Part shown: positions 39,557 through 49,513 of the stretch, one piece after another
Numbering within the stretch: the stretch's first letter is position 1
Layout of the letters: each line of letters starts with the position of its first letter
Assembly: GCA_021203905.1 (NCBI GenBank)
Contig: JAJQAG010000001.1
Location: 1-64,000 of the forward strand
Length of the DNA: 64,000 nt
Origin: Coprobacillus sp.
GTDB taxonomy: Bacteria; Bacillota_I; Bacilli_A; RFN20; CAG-826
Direction of reading: 5' to 3'
Position numbers and translations under genes: made by a program
The notes under the pieces: model-generated
Told to the model about the DNA's origin: nothing
Seen by the model: the letters and a program-made list of their open reading frames with translations, nothing else
The model's database searches: none

Positions 39557-39663
39557 GCTGTTAGATAGTCTTGTATATTATATTATCACTAGGGATAAAT
39601 ATCAAACATAATTTAAGCAATAAATTATGAGTGTTTTAAGAGAAAAACTAAACAAAGTTTAGT

Positions 39664-40977
39664 TTAATAACCCTTTTTACCTAAGAGATGGAACATATTC
39701 TTCTTATAGATTTCTACCCCTGGTTGATCAAAGGGATTGACATCGAGAAGGTAAGCACTCATGGCCACGGCTCTCATAAAGAAGTAGAGGAGATAACCCA
39801 TATTGTAGGCATCGAGTTTCTCAAGCTCTATAACCACACATGGAACCCCACCCGAGGTATGAGCCTCTAGGGTTCCCTCAAAGGCCTTTCTATTGACATA
39901 GGAGAGCCTCTGTCCTTTGAGATAGTTAAGACCATCAAGGTCATGTCTCTCTTTAGGGATGATGACATCATCTTTTGGTTTATTAACGTAGATGATGGTC
40001 TCAAAGAGAAGAGGTGTTCCCTCTTGGATGAATTGTCCAAGAGAATGAAGATCGGTAGAGAAGGTTCCGCTCGCGGGGAAAAGACCTTTCTTCTCTTTTC
40101 CTTCACTCTCACCAAAGAGTTGTTTTAACCACTCCGCAATCTGGGTGTACTGTAATTCATAAGAGACAAACATCTCCACACTCTTACCATGGTTAAGCAT
40201 ATAGTCTCTCGTGCAGGCATATTGATAACATGGATTGGTCTTTAAATCTCCGTTATTTGTGTCTTTCATCGCCTTTCTTGCTCCAGTTAAGAAAGTCTTA
40301 ATGTTGATTCCAGCGACCGCCATAGGGAAGAGACCGACAGCGGTAAAGACCGAATATCTTCCCCCGACATCATCAGGTAAGACATAGGTTCGATATCCCT
40401 CTTTTGTGGCTTCTTCTTTAAGAGCACCTTTTTCTTTATCAGTAGTGGCAAAGATGGCTTTTCTTGCCGCTTTCTTACCCACTTGTTGTTCAAGCATTCC
40501 CTTCACTAATCTAAAGGCCACTGAAGTCTCGGTAGTGGTGCCACTTTTAGAGATGACATTAATAGCGAATCTCTTGTCTTTAATATAATCGAGAACTTGG
40601 TAAGCATAGTTTGGAGAGAAGGTGTTACCAAAGAAGATGATCTCCACACCATCTCTCTTCTTAATTCCAGTGAGAGCTTCAATAACCGCTCTCGCACCAA
40701 GATAGCTTCCACCAATTCCACAGACGACTAAAACATCGTAGTTTTCTCTCACATATTTCGCGTCTTGGATAATTTGTTCAACTTCTGCTTTGTTATAGGT
40801 TTTAGGATAATCACTCCAACCTAAGAAATCATTTCCTCGAAGAGTTTTATTGTTAATTCCTTCATTAATTTCTTTCACTCTCTTGGAGTATTCTTTAAGT
40901 TCTTTGACATCCACAGCATTTTCAAGATGAAGGGTTAATCCCTTTTTTGTGGTGGTGGTTTTCTTAGTGTTGCTCAT
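39664..40977 (-). CDS. pgi: Glucose-6-phosphate isomerase
   Basis: VVCGIGGSYLGARAVIEAL; VISKSGTTTETSVAFR; GGRYSVFTAVGLFPMAVAG. Confidence 0.96.
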   Translation of the reverse strand: MSNTKKTTTTKKGLTLHLENAVDVKELKEYSKRVKEINEGINNKTLRGNDFLGWSDYPKTYNKAEVEQIIQDAKYVRENYDVLVVCGIGGSYLGARAVIEALTGIKKRDGVEIIFFGNTFSPNYAYQVLDYIKDKRFAINVISKSGTTTETSVAFRLVKGMLEQQVGKKAARKAIFATTDKEKGALKEEATKEGYRTYVLPDDVGGRYSVFTAVGLFPMAVAGINIKTFLTGARKAMKDTNNGDLKTNPCYQYACTRDYMLNHGKSVEMFVSYELQYTQIAEWLKQLFGESEGKEKKGLFPASGTFSTDLHSLGQFIQEGTPLLFETIIYVNKPKDDVIIPKERHDLDGLNYLKGQRLSYVNRKAFEGTLEAHTSGGVPCVVIELEKLDAYNMGYLLYFFMRAVAMSAYLLDVNPFDQPGVEIYKKNMFHLLGKKGY

Positions 40978-41332
40978 TTTTCTCAATCTCCTTTAATTTT
41001 TCATCAATCCATTTTGGTAAACGATTTTTTAAAACCCTGAAGTCCTTTTCTTTTCTTTCTTTCTCTTCTTGGATGTTGTGGATGATTTCTCTCTCCTCAC
41101 TAGGAACTTGTTTTAAAGATCCATGGAGAAAGCCGTTCGCCTCTAATCCAATCACTTTGATGGTGGCGCTATCCCCAACATCGATTATGGTGTGGATATC
41201 TGGAATATAGCCATCATCTAACTCTGAGATATGGATTAATCCAGAAGTCTTCTCCATCTTGAAAAAAGCACCATAAGGACGGATTTCGGTTATTGTTGCT
41301 TTGATAACATCACCGACTTTAACTTCGTTTAC
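40964..41332 (-). CDS. S1 RNA-binding domain protein (CvfD/YugI-like)
   Basis: VGDVIKATITEIRPYGAFFKMEKTSGLIHISEL. Confidence 0.88.
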   Translation of the reverse strand, partial: VNEVKVGDVIKATITEIRPYGAFFKMEKTSGLIHISELDDGYIPDIHTIIDVGDSATIKVIGLEANGFLHGSLKQVPSEEREIIHNIQEEKERKEKDFRVLKNRLPKWIDEKLKEIEKNEQH

Positions 41333-41426
41333 CATACTATTTAAAGTATAGAAGTTAGACCACAAAAATTAAAGCACTCTTTGCGAGTGCTTCATGTCAT
41401 ATAGGAGGAAATATGGAAACAAGTAT

Positions 41427-42260
41427 TTATTTCTTAAGGAGGGATTCTTCTTTCTTCGCAAGTTCATTGTTAAGAGAAACAGAATCAATGAGGAGTTGGA
41501 TAACTTTTTCAATATCACTTCCAGAAGTGTAGTCCGCTTTACAGATAAAGTTCACTCTTCCATCAGTGTACATTTGTTTAATTTCTTCATTGGGTGATTC
41601 ATCAGAGTAGACCGCAATAGCCTTACCGCCATTACGTCTTACAAGAGTCATACTTGCGGTGTCGGTCATTCCATCTCCAATATAGATGATATTGGTGTAG
41701 GGGACACGATATTTAGAGGTCTTTCTGTTAACGGAGTCATCATCTTTAATATCACTGACACCTTTAGCCACTCGAAAGATAAATTGTGTCTTTTGGGTGT
41801 AGTTCATTGCATATTTAGGCCAGACGGCATCTCCGTTGTGGTTGAAATAGTACTCGCATCCAAATAGTTCTGTGAATTCTTTAGCGATAGAACAACCCTC
41901 AACAATCTCTTTTGTGCCACTAGAGATGAGGTAGTGCTCTACCTTAACACCCTTACTTTCACCATACTCATTGATTCTCTTAAACCAATGGGTCACACCA
42001 GGGAAGTATTTGATATCCTTACCACAACTCATGAGGAATTCTTTATCCATCTTAATTCCCTTTTTATTAGCGTAGTGGATCATCATATACATATACGCTA
42101 AAATCTTCTCCATTCCTGTGCGATTACAGAACTTAGTGACCGCTCCCCAGAATTCTGCTGGGGTCATCCCTAATGCCGGGATAAAGGTATAGTTCTGCAT
42201 ATCTGTTGTGGAGAGAGTTTTATCAAAATCATAACAGAGTGCAACAATCGGTTTTGCCAT
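41427..42260 (-). CDS. HAD-family phosphatase
   Basis: ALCYDFDKTLST; LISSGTKEIVEG; YIGDGMTDTASMTLVRRNGGKAIAV. Confidence 0.85.
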   Translation of the reverse strand: MAKPIVALCYDFDKTLSTTDMQNYTFIPALGMTPAEFWGAVTKFCNRTGMEKILAYMYMMIHYANKKGIKMDKEFLMSCGKDIKYFPGVTHWFKRINEYGESKGVKVEHYLISSGTKEIVEGCSIAKEFTELFGCEYYFNHNGDAVWPKYAMNYTQKTQFIFRVAKGVSDIKDDDSVNRKTSKYRVPYTNIIYIGDGMTDTASMTLVRRNGGKAIAVYSDESPNEEIKQMYTDGRVNFICKADYTSGSDIEKVIQLLIDSVSLNNELAKKEESLLKK

Positions 42261-42489
42261 TATTTTCGCCTCAAATGTATTATCCCATAATTTGAAAAAA
42301 TAATCAAGAAAATAGGTTAATAAACGCCCGATATAACAAGTTATCATTTTTTAAGTAGGGGTTTTTGCATCCTAAAAGAATAAGGTATTTTATCTTAATA
42401 CCCCACCTTTTAAATTGTCTTAGATTACATCGAAGGGAAAATTTGATATAATGAATTTGTAATTTTTATTAAATTAAGGAGAATTATAT

Positions 42490-44199
42490 ATGAAAGACAC
42501 ACCTTTAAAATTTGAAGAGTTCAAGGTTCATTCTTTAGCAGTGGATCATGTTGAACCCAAGATGGTCGCTCTTGTAAACGAATTGAAGAAGTGCGGTTCT
42601 ATTACCACCGCCCGTCTTGTCATCAAGAAGTGGAACAAGTTAATGGATGAAGTGGGTAACGATGTTTCTCTCGCAGAAGTCCTTTACACTCTTGATACCA
42701 CCGATAAGACAAACATCAAGAGACAAGAACAATCAGATGAGCTTGTTCCGGTCATTGAGAAGTACGCAAAAGAATTCCACACAGTCCTTCTTAAAGCCCC
42801 ATATCGTAAAGAGCTCACCAACGAAGTTGGTGAATACTGCATCAAGATGTGGGAGCAATCCATGAGAGTGATGGATGATTTCATTATTCCTGATATGGTG
42901 GAAGAGAATAAACTCGTCTCTGAATACACAGCGATATTAGCTTCCTCGCAAATTGAATTTAGAGGGGAGGTTCTCACTGTTTCACAACTTGGAAAATACA
43001 CCATCTCCCCGGATAGAGACACGAGAAGAGAAGCCTCTCTCCTTCAAGCTCAGTTCCTTGGAGACAACGAAGAGAAGATCGGTGAGATCTATGATAAACT
43101 CGTCCATCTCCGCACTGAGATGGCGCACAAACTTGGCTATAAGAGCTATACCGAGATGGCGTATGATCGCCTTGGTCGTACGGACTATGGTCCCAAAGAG
43201 GTCAAGGGTTATCGTGACCAAATCTATGACTCTGTTGTCCCCCTTGCCCAAAAACTATTCCGTACCCAGATAAAGGGACTCGGAATTAAGAATCCACAAT
43301 TCTATGACTACACTATTGAGTTTGAAAGTGGTAATCCTCGTCCTATTGGTAATAGCGAAACTCAAGTGGCCACCGCTTGCGGAATGTATGATGACCTCGA
43401 TCCTGAGATTGGAACCTTCTTCCACTTTATGGTGGATCATCATCTCCTCGATCTTGACGCCAGAGCGAAGAAGGGACCAGGTGGCTATTGTACTTACTTC
43501 CCAAAGTACGGCACTCCCTTTGTCTTTGCCAACAATAATGGCACTCAACAAGATGTCGAGACCCTCACCCATGAGATTGGGCATGCCTTCCAGTTCTATA
43601 CCTCAAAGAAGATTAAAGTTCCTGAATATCGTAACCCAACCTTAGAGACTTGTGAGATCCACTCCATGAGTATGGAATTCTTAACTTGGCCTTATATGGA
43701 TCGTTTCTTTGGGGATGACGCTGATAAGTTTAAATACACCCATCTTAAAGGCGCAATTACTTTCCTCCCCTATGGTGTCCTTATCGATGAGTTCCAACAC
43801 TGGGTCTACGCTAATCCTGATGCCACTCACGAAGAGAGATGTAAAGAGTTCAAGAAACTTCAAGAGAAGTATCAACCCCATCTCAAGTTTGAAGAGAGTG
43901 AAGTCCTTAATCATGGTGGGTGGTGGATGAGACAACATCACATCTTCCAGGCTCCATTCTATTACATTGATTACACCCTTGCTCAAGTCGTGGCCTTCCA
44001 GTTCTTAGCGGACTCTCAAAAGAACCCACAGAAGACCATTAAGAAGTACATCAAGCTCTGTAAGTATGGTGGTCGTTCACCCTTCACTGAGACTTTAGCA
44101 AAGAACCATCTCCGTAATCCTTTTGAGGAAGGAAACGTCGAAAAGTCCACCCGTCCTCTTAAGAAAATTCTTAATGGATTTGATACGACAAAGTTTTAA
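42490..44199 (+). CDS. M3-family oligoendopeptidase (PepF-like)
   Basis: LTHEIGHAFQFYTSKK zinc motif; GGWWMRQHHIFQAPFYYIDYTLA. Confidence 0.94.
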   Translation: MKDTPLKFEEFKVHSLAVDHVEPKMVALVNELKKCGSITTARLVIKKWNKLMDEVGNDVSLAEVLYTLDTTDKTNIKRQEQSDELVPVIEKYAKEFHTVLLKAPYRKELTNEVGEYCIKMWEQSMRVMDDFIIPDMVEENKLVSEYTAILASSQIEFRGEVLTVSQLGKYTISPDRDTRREASLLQAQFLGDNEEKIGEIYDKLVHLRTEMAHKLGYKSYTEMAYDRLGRTDYGPKEVKGYRDQIYDSVVPLAQKLFRTQIKGLGIKNPQFYDYTIEFESGNPRPIGNSETQVATACGMYDDLDPEIGTFFHFMVDHHLLDLDARAKKGPGGYCTYFPKYGTPFVFANNNGTQQDVETLTHEIGHAFQFYTSKKIKVPEYRNPTLETCEIHSMSMEFLTWPYMDRFFGDDADKFKYTHLKGAITFLPYGVLIDEFQHWVYANPDATHEERCKEFKKLQEKYQPHLKFEESEVLNHGGWWMRQHHIFQAPFYYIDYTLAQVVAFQFLADSQKNPQKTIKKYIKLCKYGGRSPFTETLAKNHLRNPFEEGNVEKSTRPLKKILNGFDTTKF

Positions 44200-44218
44200 A
44201 AAACAACGACAAAAAATA

Positions 44219-44246
44219 AAAAAGGAACCCACGCGGTCCCTTTTTT
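44219..44246 (+). terminator. Rho-independent terminator
   Basis: AAAAAGGAACC-CACGC-GGTCCCTTTTTT (one mismatch). Confidence 0.75.
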
Positions 44247-44270
44247 ATTTCTATTTAATGACGCTTTTTA

Positions 44271-44759
44271 TTAAATCTTATCCGCACGAAGGATGAAGTA
44301 ATTGATAATAGCGGATGCTCCAGTAAGGATGCAACAAATGTAGATTCCAGCGTTAGCGGAGAGCATATTGAGTTTCTTGAAGTTATCGTTGATTCCTGAA
44401 TAGAAGACACAGGTAAGAGCGACGAGAGCAAAACCAATAATCTCAGCGACCATTAAGGAGATGAAGACAATCTTCTCTGTCTTATAAGAATATTTGACAA
44501 AGGGAAGCGCCATCACAAGAGTGCCAAAAGCACTAAGGGTGATAAGCATATAACCCACAAAGACTGGCCACACACTTTTTTCTGTGCCAATCCCACTAGC
44601 GAAGAAGTATTCGTTCGCCGAGAAGATCTTATCTCCAGTAAGAGTCTTAAGATTAGGGAAGAACATCATAAGAGCGGCCACAAATAAAAGCACGGTGGCG
44701 ATGATCATCATTCCCACGCTGCTAAGACCGGAGGATTGTGTTTTCTTGTTATCTGGCAT
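44271..44759 (-). CDS. Four-TM membrane protein, unknown
   Basis: 162 aa with four hydrophobic segments. Confidence 0.65.
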   Translation of the reverse strand: MPDNKKTQSSGLSSVGMMIIATVLLFVAALMMFFPNLKTLTGDKIFSANEYFFASGIGTEKSVWPVFVGYMLITLSAFGTLVMALPFVKYSYKTEKIVFISLMVAEIIGFALVALTCVFYSGINDNFKKLNMLSANAGIYICCILTGASAIINYFILRADKI

Positions 44760-44865
44760 AATCTTTACCGCTTAATATATTACAATCAATCTTACTTTTT
44801 GACCATACTTTTTTTATAAGCAATAAAAAAACGAACACAATTATCTATGTTCGTATTTCTCTTTT

Positions 44866-44951
44866 TGGTGCGCGAGATGAGACTTGAACTCACACTGGAT
44901 ACCCAATACGCCCCTCAAACGTACGCGTCTACCAAATTCCGCCACTCGCGC
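44866..44951 (-). tRNA. tRNA-Leu(GAG)
   Basis: GCGCGAGTGGCGGAATTTGGTAGACGC...TACGT TTGAGGG GCGTA...CTCGCGC A CCA. Confidence 0.92.
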
Positions 44952-45060
44952 AAAACTCTGATAATCATTTAATAACTTTTTAAGAGATAATTCAAGAATT
45001 ATATCTTTTATTCGTGAAGCGAGAAAAAAAGAAGACTATAATAAAATCGAGGTAAAAAAT

Positions 45061-45633
45061 ATGAGACCAATTTTAGTAGAAACTAGTGCGCGACATATCC
45101 ATGTCAACGAAGAACAATTTAAAATTCTCTGTGGGGCAGATGCCAATATTGAGGTGAGAGCCTATCTCTCTCAGCCTGGTCAATATGTCTCCACCACAAG
45201 ATTAGACATTGTGGGTCCAAAAAACACCATTCATAATGTCTCCATCCTTGGACCCTATCGTCCAGAAGCTCAAGTGGAAGTCAGTGCCACGGATGCGAGA
45301 ACTCTTGGAGTGAGTGCTCCCGTGAGAGAGAGTGGTGATATTAAAGGAAGTGCTCCTATTAAACTCGTGGGACCTTGTGGAGAGCTTGAACTCTCTGAAG
45401 GTTGCATCGTTGCTAAACGTCATGTTCATATGACCCCAGCGGATGCTGAAGAGTTTGGAGTGAAGAATGGAGATATCGTCTCCATGAAGGTCACCTCTCC
45501 CGAGCGTTCTCTTATCTTTGGAGACTGTGTCGTCAGAGTGAAAGATACCTTTGCTCTTGCGTGTCATATTGACACGGATGAAGCTAATGCCGCGGGACTC
45601 TCTGGTGAGGTCTACGGCGAGCTCATTAAATAA
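45061..45633 (+). CDS. pduL: PduL-type phosphate acyltransferase
   Basis: VETSARHIHVN; LDIVGPKNTIHNVSILGPYRPEAQVEVS; CIVAKRHVHMTPADAEEFGV. Confidence 0.92.
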   Translation: MRPILVETSARHIHVNEEQFKILCGADANIEVRAYLSQPGQYVSTTRLDIVGPKNTIHNVSILGPYRPEAQVEVSATDARTLGVSAPVRESGDIKGSAPIKLVGPCGELELSEGCIVAKRHVHMTPADAEEFGVKNGDIVSMKVTSPERSLIFGDCVVRVKDTFALACHIDTDEANAAGLSGEVYGELIK

Positions 45634-45667
45634 TTGCCTGATATAGTTCTATATCATATAATATTGA

Positions 45668-45776
45668 TTAACTTATCAAGAATCTGTGAGTGGAAGTGAA
45701 AAATCACAGTAGCAACTCTTTAACAACAAAAGTAAGTGCTTCTTCTAGCAGACACCTAGTGTCTGAACGATAAGTT
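45668..45776 (+). ncRNA. SAM-I (S-box)-like riboswitch aptamer upstream of metK
   Basis: P1 AACTTATC/GATAAGTT; AUCAAGA, GUGGAaG, GCAAC, GUGCUnnUUCnaGCA, hairpin GACAC-CTA-GTGTC, GAnGAU core-like elements. Confidence 0.75.
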
Positions 45777-45792
45777 AGGACAAAAGACTTTT

Positions 45793-45821
45793 AAAGCCTT
45801 CCTAACTTGGAAGGCTTTTTT
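45793..45821 (+). terminator. Riboswitch-controlled terminator overlapping antiterminator
   Basis: AAAGCCTTCC-TAACTT-GGAAGGCTTTTTT; alternative antiterminator AAGTTAGGA (45772-45780)/TCCTAACTT (45800-45808). Confidence 0.85.
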
Positions 45822-45833
45822 CTAGGTAAGATT

Positions 45834-47018
45834 ATGAAAACATTATTTACATCTGAATCAGTCAGCGAAGGACATCCTGATAAGATCTGTGACCAGATTG
45901 CGGATCGAGTTTTAGATGCGTGTCTTAAATGTGACCCTAACTCTCATGTCGCCTGTGAAGTGTTGGCCACAAATAACCAGATATATCTCTCTGGAGAGAT
46001 ATCAAGTGAAAAGACACTTGATTTTGATATTAATCAAATCGTCAGAGACACGCTCCTAGATATTGGCTATGACCGAGAGGAACTTGGTACTGATGGCCAC
46101 ACTGTCGAAATCTTTAATCTCATCAAAGATCAGAGTAAGGAGATTAATGATGCGGTAGTTCATAACGACCTTGAGTCTCTCGGTGCGGGTGATCAAGGGA
46201 TAATGTTTGGTTACGCCACAAACGAGACCAAAGGTTATATGCCTCTTGCTATCTCGATCGCTCATAAGCTTGTGAGAGAAGCGACCAGAGTGAGAAAGAG
46301 TGGAGAGTTTAAAGGTGCTCGTCCGGATATGAAAGCCCAGGTCACTGTGGACTACACTGATCTAAAGCACAAAAGGATTGATACGATTCTTATCTCTTGT
46401 CAACACGAACCTGATATTGACCTTGAAGAGTTTAAAACCTATATCCATGATAAAATCATGGTCCCAGTAGCAAAGAGCTTTAAGATGAACACTGATTTTA
46501 ACTATCTTATTAATCCTAGTGGGAGCTTTACTATTGGTGGTCCAAGTGCGGACACCGGTCTCACGGGAAGAAAGACGATTATCGATACTTATGGAGGAAG
46601 CGCCGAACACGGCGGTGGTTCCTTCTCGGGGAAAGACCCCACAAAGGTAGATCGTAGTGGTGCGTATATGGCCAGATATATTGCTAAGAATCTCGTCGCT
46701 GCCGGAGTAGCGGATCGTCTCCTCGTCCAACTCTCTTATGCCATAGGAATTCCCTCTCCTATCTCTATTGGGATTAAGACTTATCACACTGCAAAGTATA
46801 GTGATGAGACCATCCTTGCGCTCATCGATCAAGTCTTTGATTGTCGTGTGGGTCTCATCATTAAACAATTTGGGTTAACCACTCCAACATTTAAGTATGC
46901 CTCTCTCTCTAATTATGGTCACTTTGGAAGACCAGATATCTCTCTTCCTTGGGAAAAGTTAGATAAGGTAAAAGAGATTAAAGACCTCCTTAAAAAAGAA
47001 GAGAAAATCAAAAAGTAA
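45834..47018 (+). CDS. metK: S-adenosylmethionine synthetase
   Basis: FTSESVSEGHPDKICDQIAD; GAGDQGIMFGYA; GGGSFSGKDPTKVDRSGAY. Confidence 0.97.
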   Translation: MKTLFTSESVSEGHPDKICDQIADRVLDACLKCDPNSHVACEVLATNNQIYLSGEISSEKTLDFDINQIVRDTLLDIGYDREELGTDGHTVEIFNLIKDQSKEINDAVVHNDLESLGAGDQGIMFGYATNETKGYMPLAISIAHKLVREATRVRKSGEFKGARPDMKAQVTVDYTDLKHKRIDTILISCQHEPDIDLEEFKTYIHDKIMVPVAKSFKMNTDFNYLINPSGSFTIGGPSADTGLTGRKTIIDTYGGSAEHGGGSFSGKDPTKVDRSGAYMARYIAKNLVAAGVADRLLVQLSYAIGIPSPISIGIKTYHTAKYSDETILALIDQVFDCRVGLIIKQFGLTTPTFKYASLSNYGHFGRPDISLPWEKLDKVKEIKDLLKKEEKIKK

Positions 47019-47115
47019 AATATTTTATTTTATGTCTTATAAATATAAAGGTATTTTGCTATAATAATGGTAGTACTTCCTAACCGACAATATTTGGAAA
47101 GGAGATATACTTATA

Positions 47116-47667
47116 ATGAAATACCAAATTATCGGAAAAAACATCGATATCACCGACTCGATTTCGGCATCGGTGGAAAAGAAATTATCTCGTTTGGAGA
47201 AATATTTCTCCAATGGTCAAGAGATTAATTGTCGTGTAGTGTGCTCTGTTCACCCTCCCAAACAGAGAGTAGAGGCCACCATCTACATGCCCCGCTTCAC
47301 CATTCGAGCGGAGGTCGAAGAGAACGATCTTTACACAGCGATTGATTCCGCTGTCGCGAAGCTCTCTGACCAGATGAGAAGATTAAAGACGAGAGCCCTT
47401 AATAGCAACAACAAGTTCTCGATCGGTGAGTCAATTATCTTTGACAATGTTGAAACTGCACTTAACGCTTCAAAAGACGACGTTGTCGTCAGAGCAAAAT
47501 CATATTATCTAGAAGCGATGAGTTTGGATGAGGCAATTGCGCGTATGGAAGCGCTAGGTCACTCGTTCTTCCTCTATCTAGATGCTGACGATGATCGTAT
47601 CTCCGTAGTCTATGTAAGACATGACGGTGGATATGGGGTAATTGAAGCGGAAAATCCTATTAAATAG
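47116..47667 (+). CDS. hpf: Ribosome hibernation promoting factor, long form
   Basis: YQIIGKNIDITDSISASVEKKLSRLEKYF; C-terminal SLDEAIARMEALGHSFFLYLDADDDRISVVYVRHDGGYGVIE. Confidence 0.94.
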   Translation: MKYQIIGKNIDITDSISASVEKKLSRLEKYFSNGQEINCRVVCSVHPPKQRVEATIYMPRFTIRAEVEENDLYTAIDSAVAKLSDQMRRLKTRALNSNNKFSIGESIIFDNVETALNASKDDVVVRAKSYYLEAMSLDEAIARMEALGHSFFLYLDADDDRISVVYVRHDGGYGVIEAENPIK

Positions 47668-47690
47668 GTTGCCCACATATCGAAGTGGGT

Positions 47691-47717
47691 AAAGGTGTGC
47701 TCTGCACACCTTTTTTT
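47691..47717 (+). terminator. Rho-independent terminator
   Basis: AAAGGTGTGC-TCT-GCACACCTTTTTTT. Confidence 0.9.
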
Positions 47718-47826
47718 CAACTCCAGTAAAAAAGATTTCATAACAATGTATTTTTATGAAATAAAGTTTTTAAAATAATCTCTGGTTAAGTGTATAATCA
47801 TAGAAGCGCTTTATTAGGAGTTAGTT

Positions 47827-48681
47827 ATGAATAACACAAGTCAATATATCTTCCAACTCTATCACTATCTCTTAAACTTAAGAGACACTTTAGAGTTCTC
47901 CCTTGATCACCCTCACCCCCTTAATGCTTATGAGCAGAGAAAGAGAGTGTTAGAGATGGGTTTAGGGGAAGGAACCGCCCTAGGAAACTTCCTTAACACT
48001 AACGGAGAGAACGGAGATAAGATTAGAACCAATCTCCAAACCTTAGTGGATGACTTATATGGAGAGAAGTCCACAATCTTAGTTCCTGAGAAAGAGAATG
48101 TTAGAGTGGACTATTCACAAAATATTCATCTCTTTGATTTGGTCGTCGGTAATGCGGAAGCTTTAAGAGATATCATCTATGGCTATCTTAAATATGCGAG
48201 AGAACACAACGAACTAGAAGAAGATATTACCAACCTTGTCGCTATAGATGAGCACCTCTATCGAGTGGTCTTAGTGAAGTGTCTTCTCAATGAATATCAG
48301 AAGTCTTTCGCGGAATTCCAGAAAGTCATGGGGGAGAGTCAAGGAGCGCCCACTCCTCAATCGAACTACATTGTCTCTAATGAGCTCAATAAGATCGCGG
48401 GGATGATTCGTTTCTCAAGAAGTCACACCCACACTATCGATAATAAGACCCTTGATCATCTTGATAATGTCAATAAAGTCATCGAGATGTGTGAAGGAAG
48501 AAGAGAACGCCCTCAAGGAAAGAACTTTGGAGACCTCTTTAAAGAAGTCGTTGACACAAATGAAGCTCTCATTTCTGAGTTTGAACCCCAGTGGAGGGAA
48601 ATCTTTCAGAAAGTTTATAACCAAGCCGTTGAAGCGGAGAGAGTGAAACAATCTAATCCCGCTCCCGACACCACTGCATAA
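47827..48681 (+). CDS. Helical cytoplasmic protein, unknown
   Basis: 284 aa intact ORF, no recognised motif. Confidence 0.6.
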   Translation: MNNTSQYIFQLYHYLLNLRDTLEFSLDHPHPLNAYEQRKRVLEMGLGEGTALGNFLNTNGENGDKIRTNLQTLVDDLYGEKSTILVPEKENVRVDYSQNIHLFDLVVGNAEALRDIIYGYLKYAREHNELEEDITNLVAIDEHLYRVVLVKCLLNEYQKSFAEFQKVMGESQGAPTPQSNYIVSNELNKIAGMIRFSRSHTHTIDNKTLDHLDNVNKVIEMCEGRRERPQGKNFGDLFKEVVDTNEALISEFEPQWREIFQKVYNQAVEAERVKQSNPAPDTTA

Positions 48682-48696
48682 CCCGAGGATAAACCT

Positions 48697-49512
48697 ATGG
48701 CAAAAATAAAAGATCCTGCTAAAAGTGCACAAAAAAAGAAAACCCGTCGTCCAGGAATAACCCTCTTTGAGATTACTTGGTACACCATTTGTGGTGTCGT
48801 TATGGCGTGGGGTCTTACCTATATGGTCCTTGGTCTCATCGCAGATTACACTGATATCTCTGGTTTAATCCGCTTCTCTGACACTATTAAGAGATGCTTT
48901 GGGATGAGCGCTCTCTATTGGGGAATTCTCATTCTCGCTATTGGAGCCATTGCTATTGCTATTGCTCTCTTATGTGTCGCGAGAGTGGTGGATAGAGAAG
49001 TAGAGAAGAAGTCTCGTCGTGAAGCAAGACTTGCTCACCTTAAAGAGCTTGAAGAAGAAGATCGTCTTGCTAGTGAAGCTCCTATTGTGGACGCAGAAAT
49101 TGAACCTGTTAGTGAAGAGGTTCCAGTAGAGGAGACAATTCCTGAACCAGTAGTTGAGGAAGCTCCTGTAGAGGAGGTTCCAACTGAAGAACCGGTTGTG
49201 GAAGAGACTTCAACTGTAGAAGCCCCGGTAGAGGAACCAGTTGTGGAGGAAGCTCCAGCGGAAGAGCCAGTTGTGGATGCTATAGTGGAGGAACCTACAG
49301 AAGAAGCCCCAGTAGAGGAGACAACTCCTGAACCAGAAGCTGAACCCGCCGTAGAGGAAACTCCAGTGGAAGAGCCGGTTGTGGAGATCCCAGTAGAAGA
49401 ACCAGTAGTGGAAGAGACTCCAGTTGTGGAAACCCCTGTGGAGGAGCCCACACCAGAAGTGAGTGAAGAAGCTCCCACTGAACAAGAGGTTACTAGCGAA
49501 GAGGAGAAGTAA
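48697..49512 (+). CDS. Two-TM membrane protein with long Glu/Pro/Val repeat tail
   Basis: Two TM segments then ~130 aa of PVEEPVVEE-type repeats. Confidence 0.75.
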   Translation: MAKIKDPAKSAQKKKTRRPGITLFEITWYTICGVVMAWGLTYMVLGLIADYTDISGLIRFSDTIKRCFGMSALYWGILILAIGAIAIAIALLCVARVVDREVEKKSRREARLAHLKELEEEDRLASEAPIVDAEIEPVSEEVPVEETIPEPVVEEAPVEEVPTEEPVVEETSTVEAPVEEPVVEEAPAEEPVVDAIVEEPTEEAPVEETTPEPEAEPAVEETPVEEPVVEIPVEEPVVEETPVVETPVEEPTPEVSEEAPTEQEVTSEEEK

Positions 49513-49513
49513 G

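Noticed and set aside
39313-39564. 83 aa plus-strand ORF over the tRNA cluster
   Set aside because: Lies across Gln, Tyr and Val tRNA genes; a tRNA-derived spurious ORF.
42350-42470. Hairpin GGTATT-ttatctt-AATACC upstream of the M3 peptidase considered as a riboswitch
   Set aside because: Only a single short AT-rich stem near a normal-looking promoter (TATAAT ~42450); not enough for a structured RNA call.
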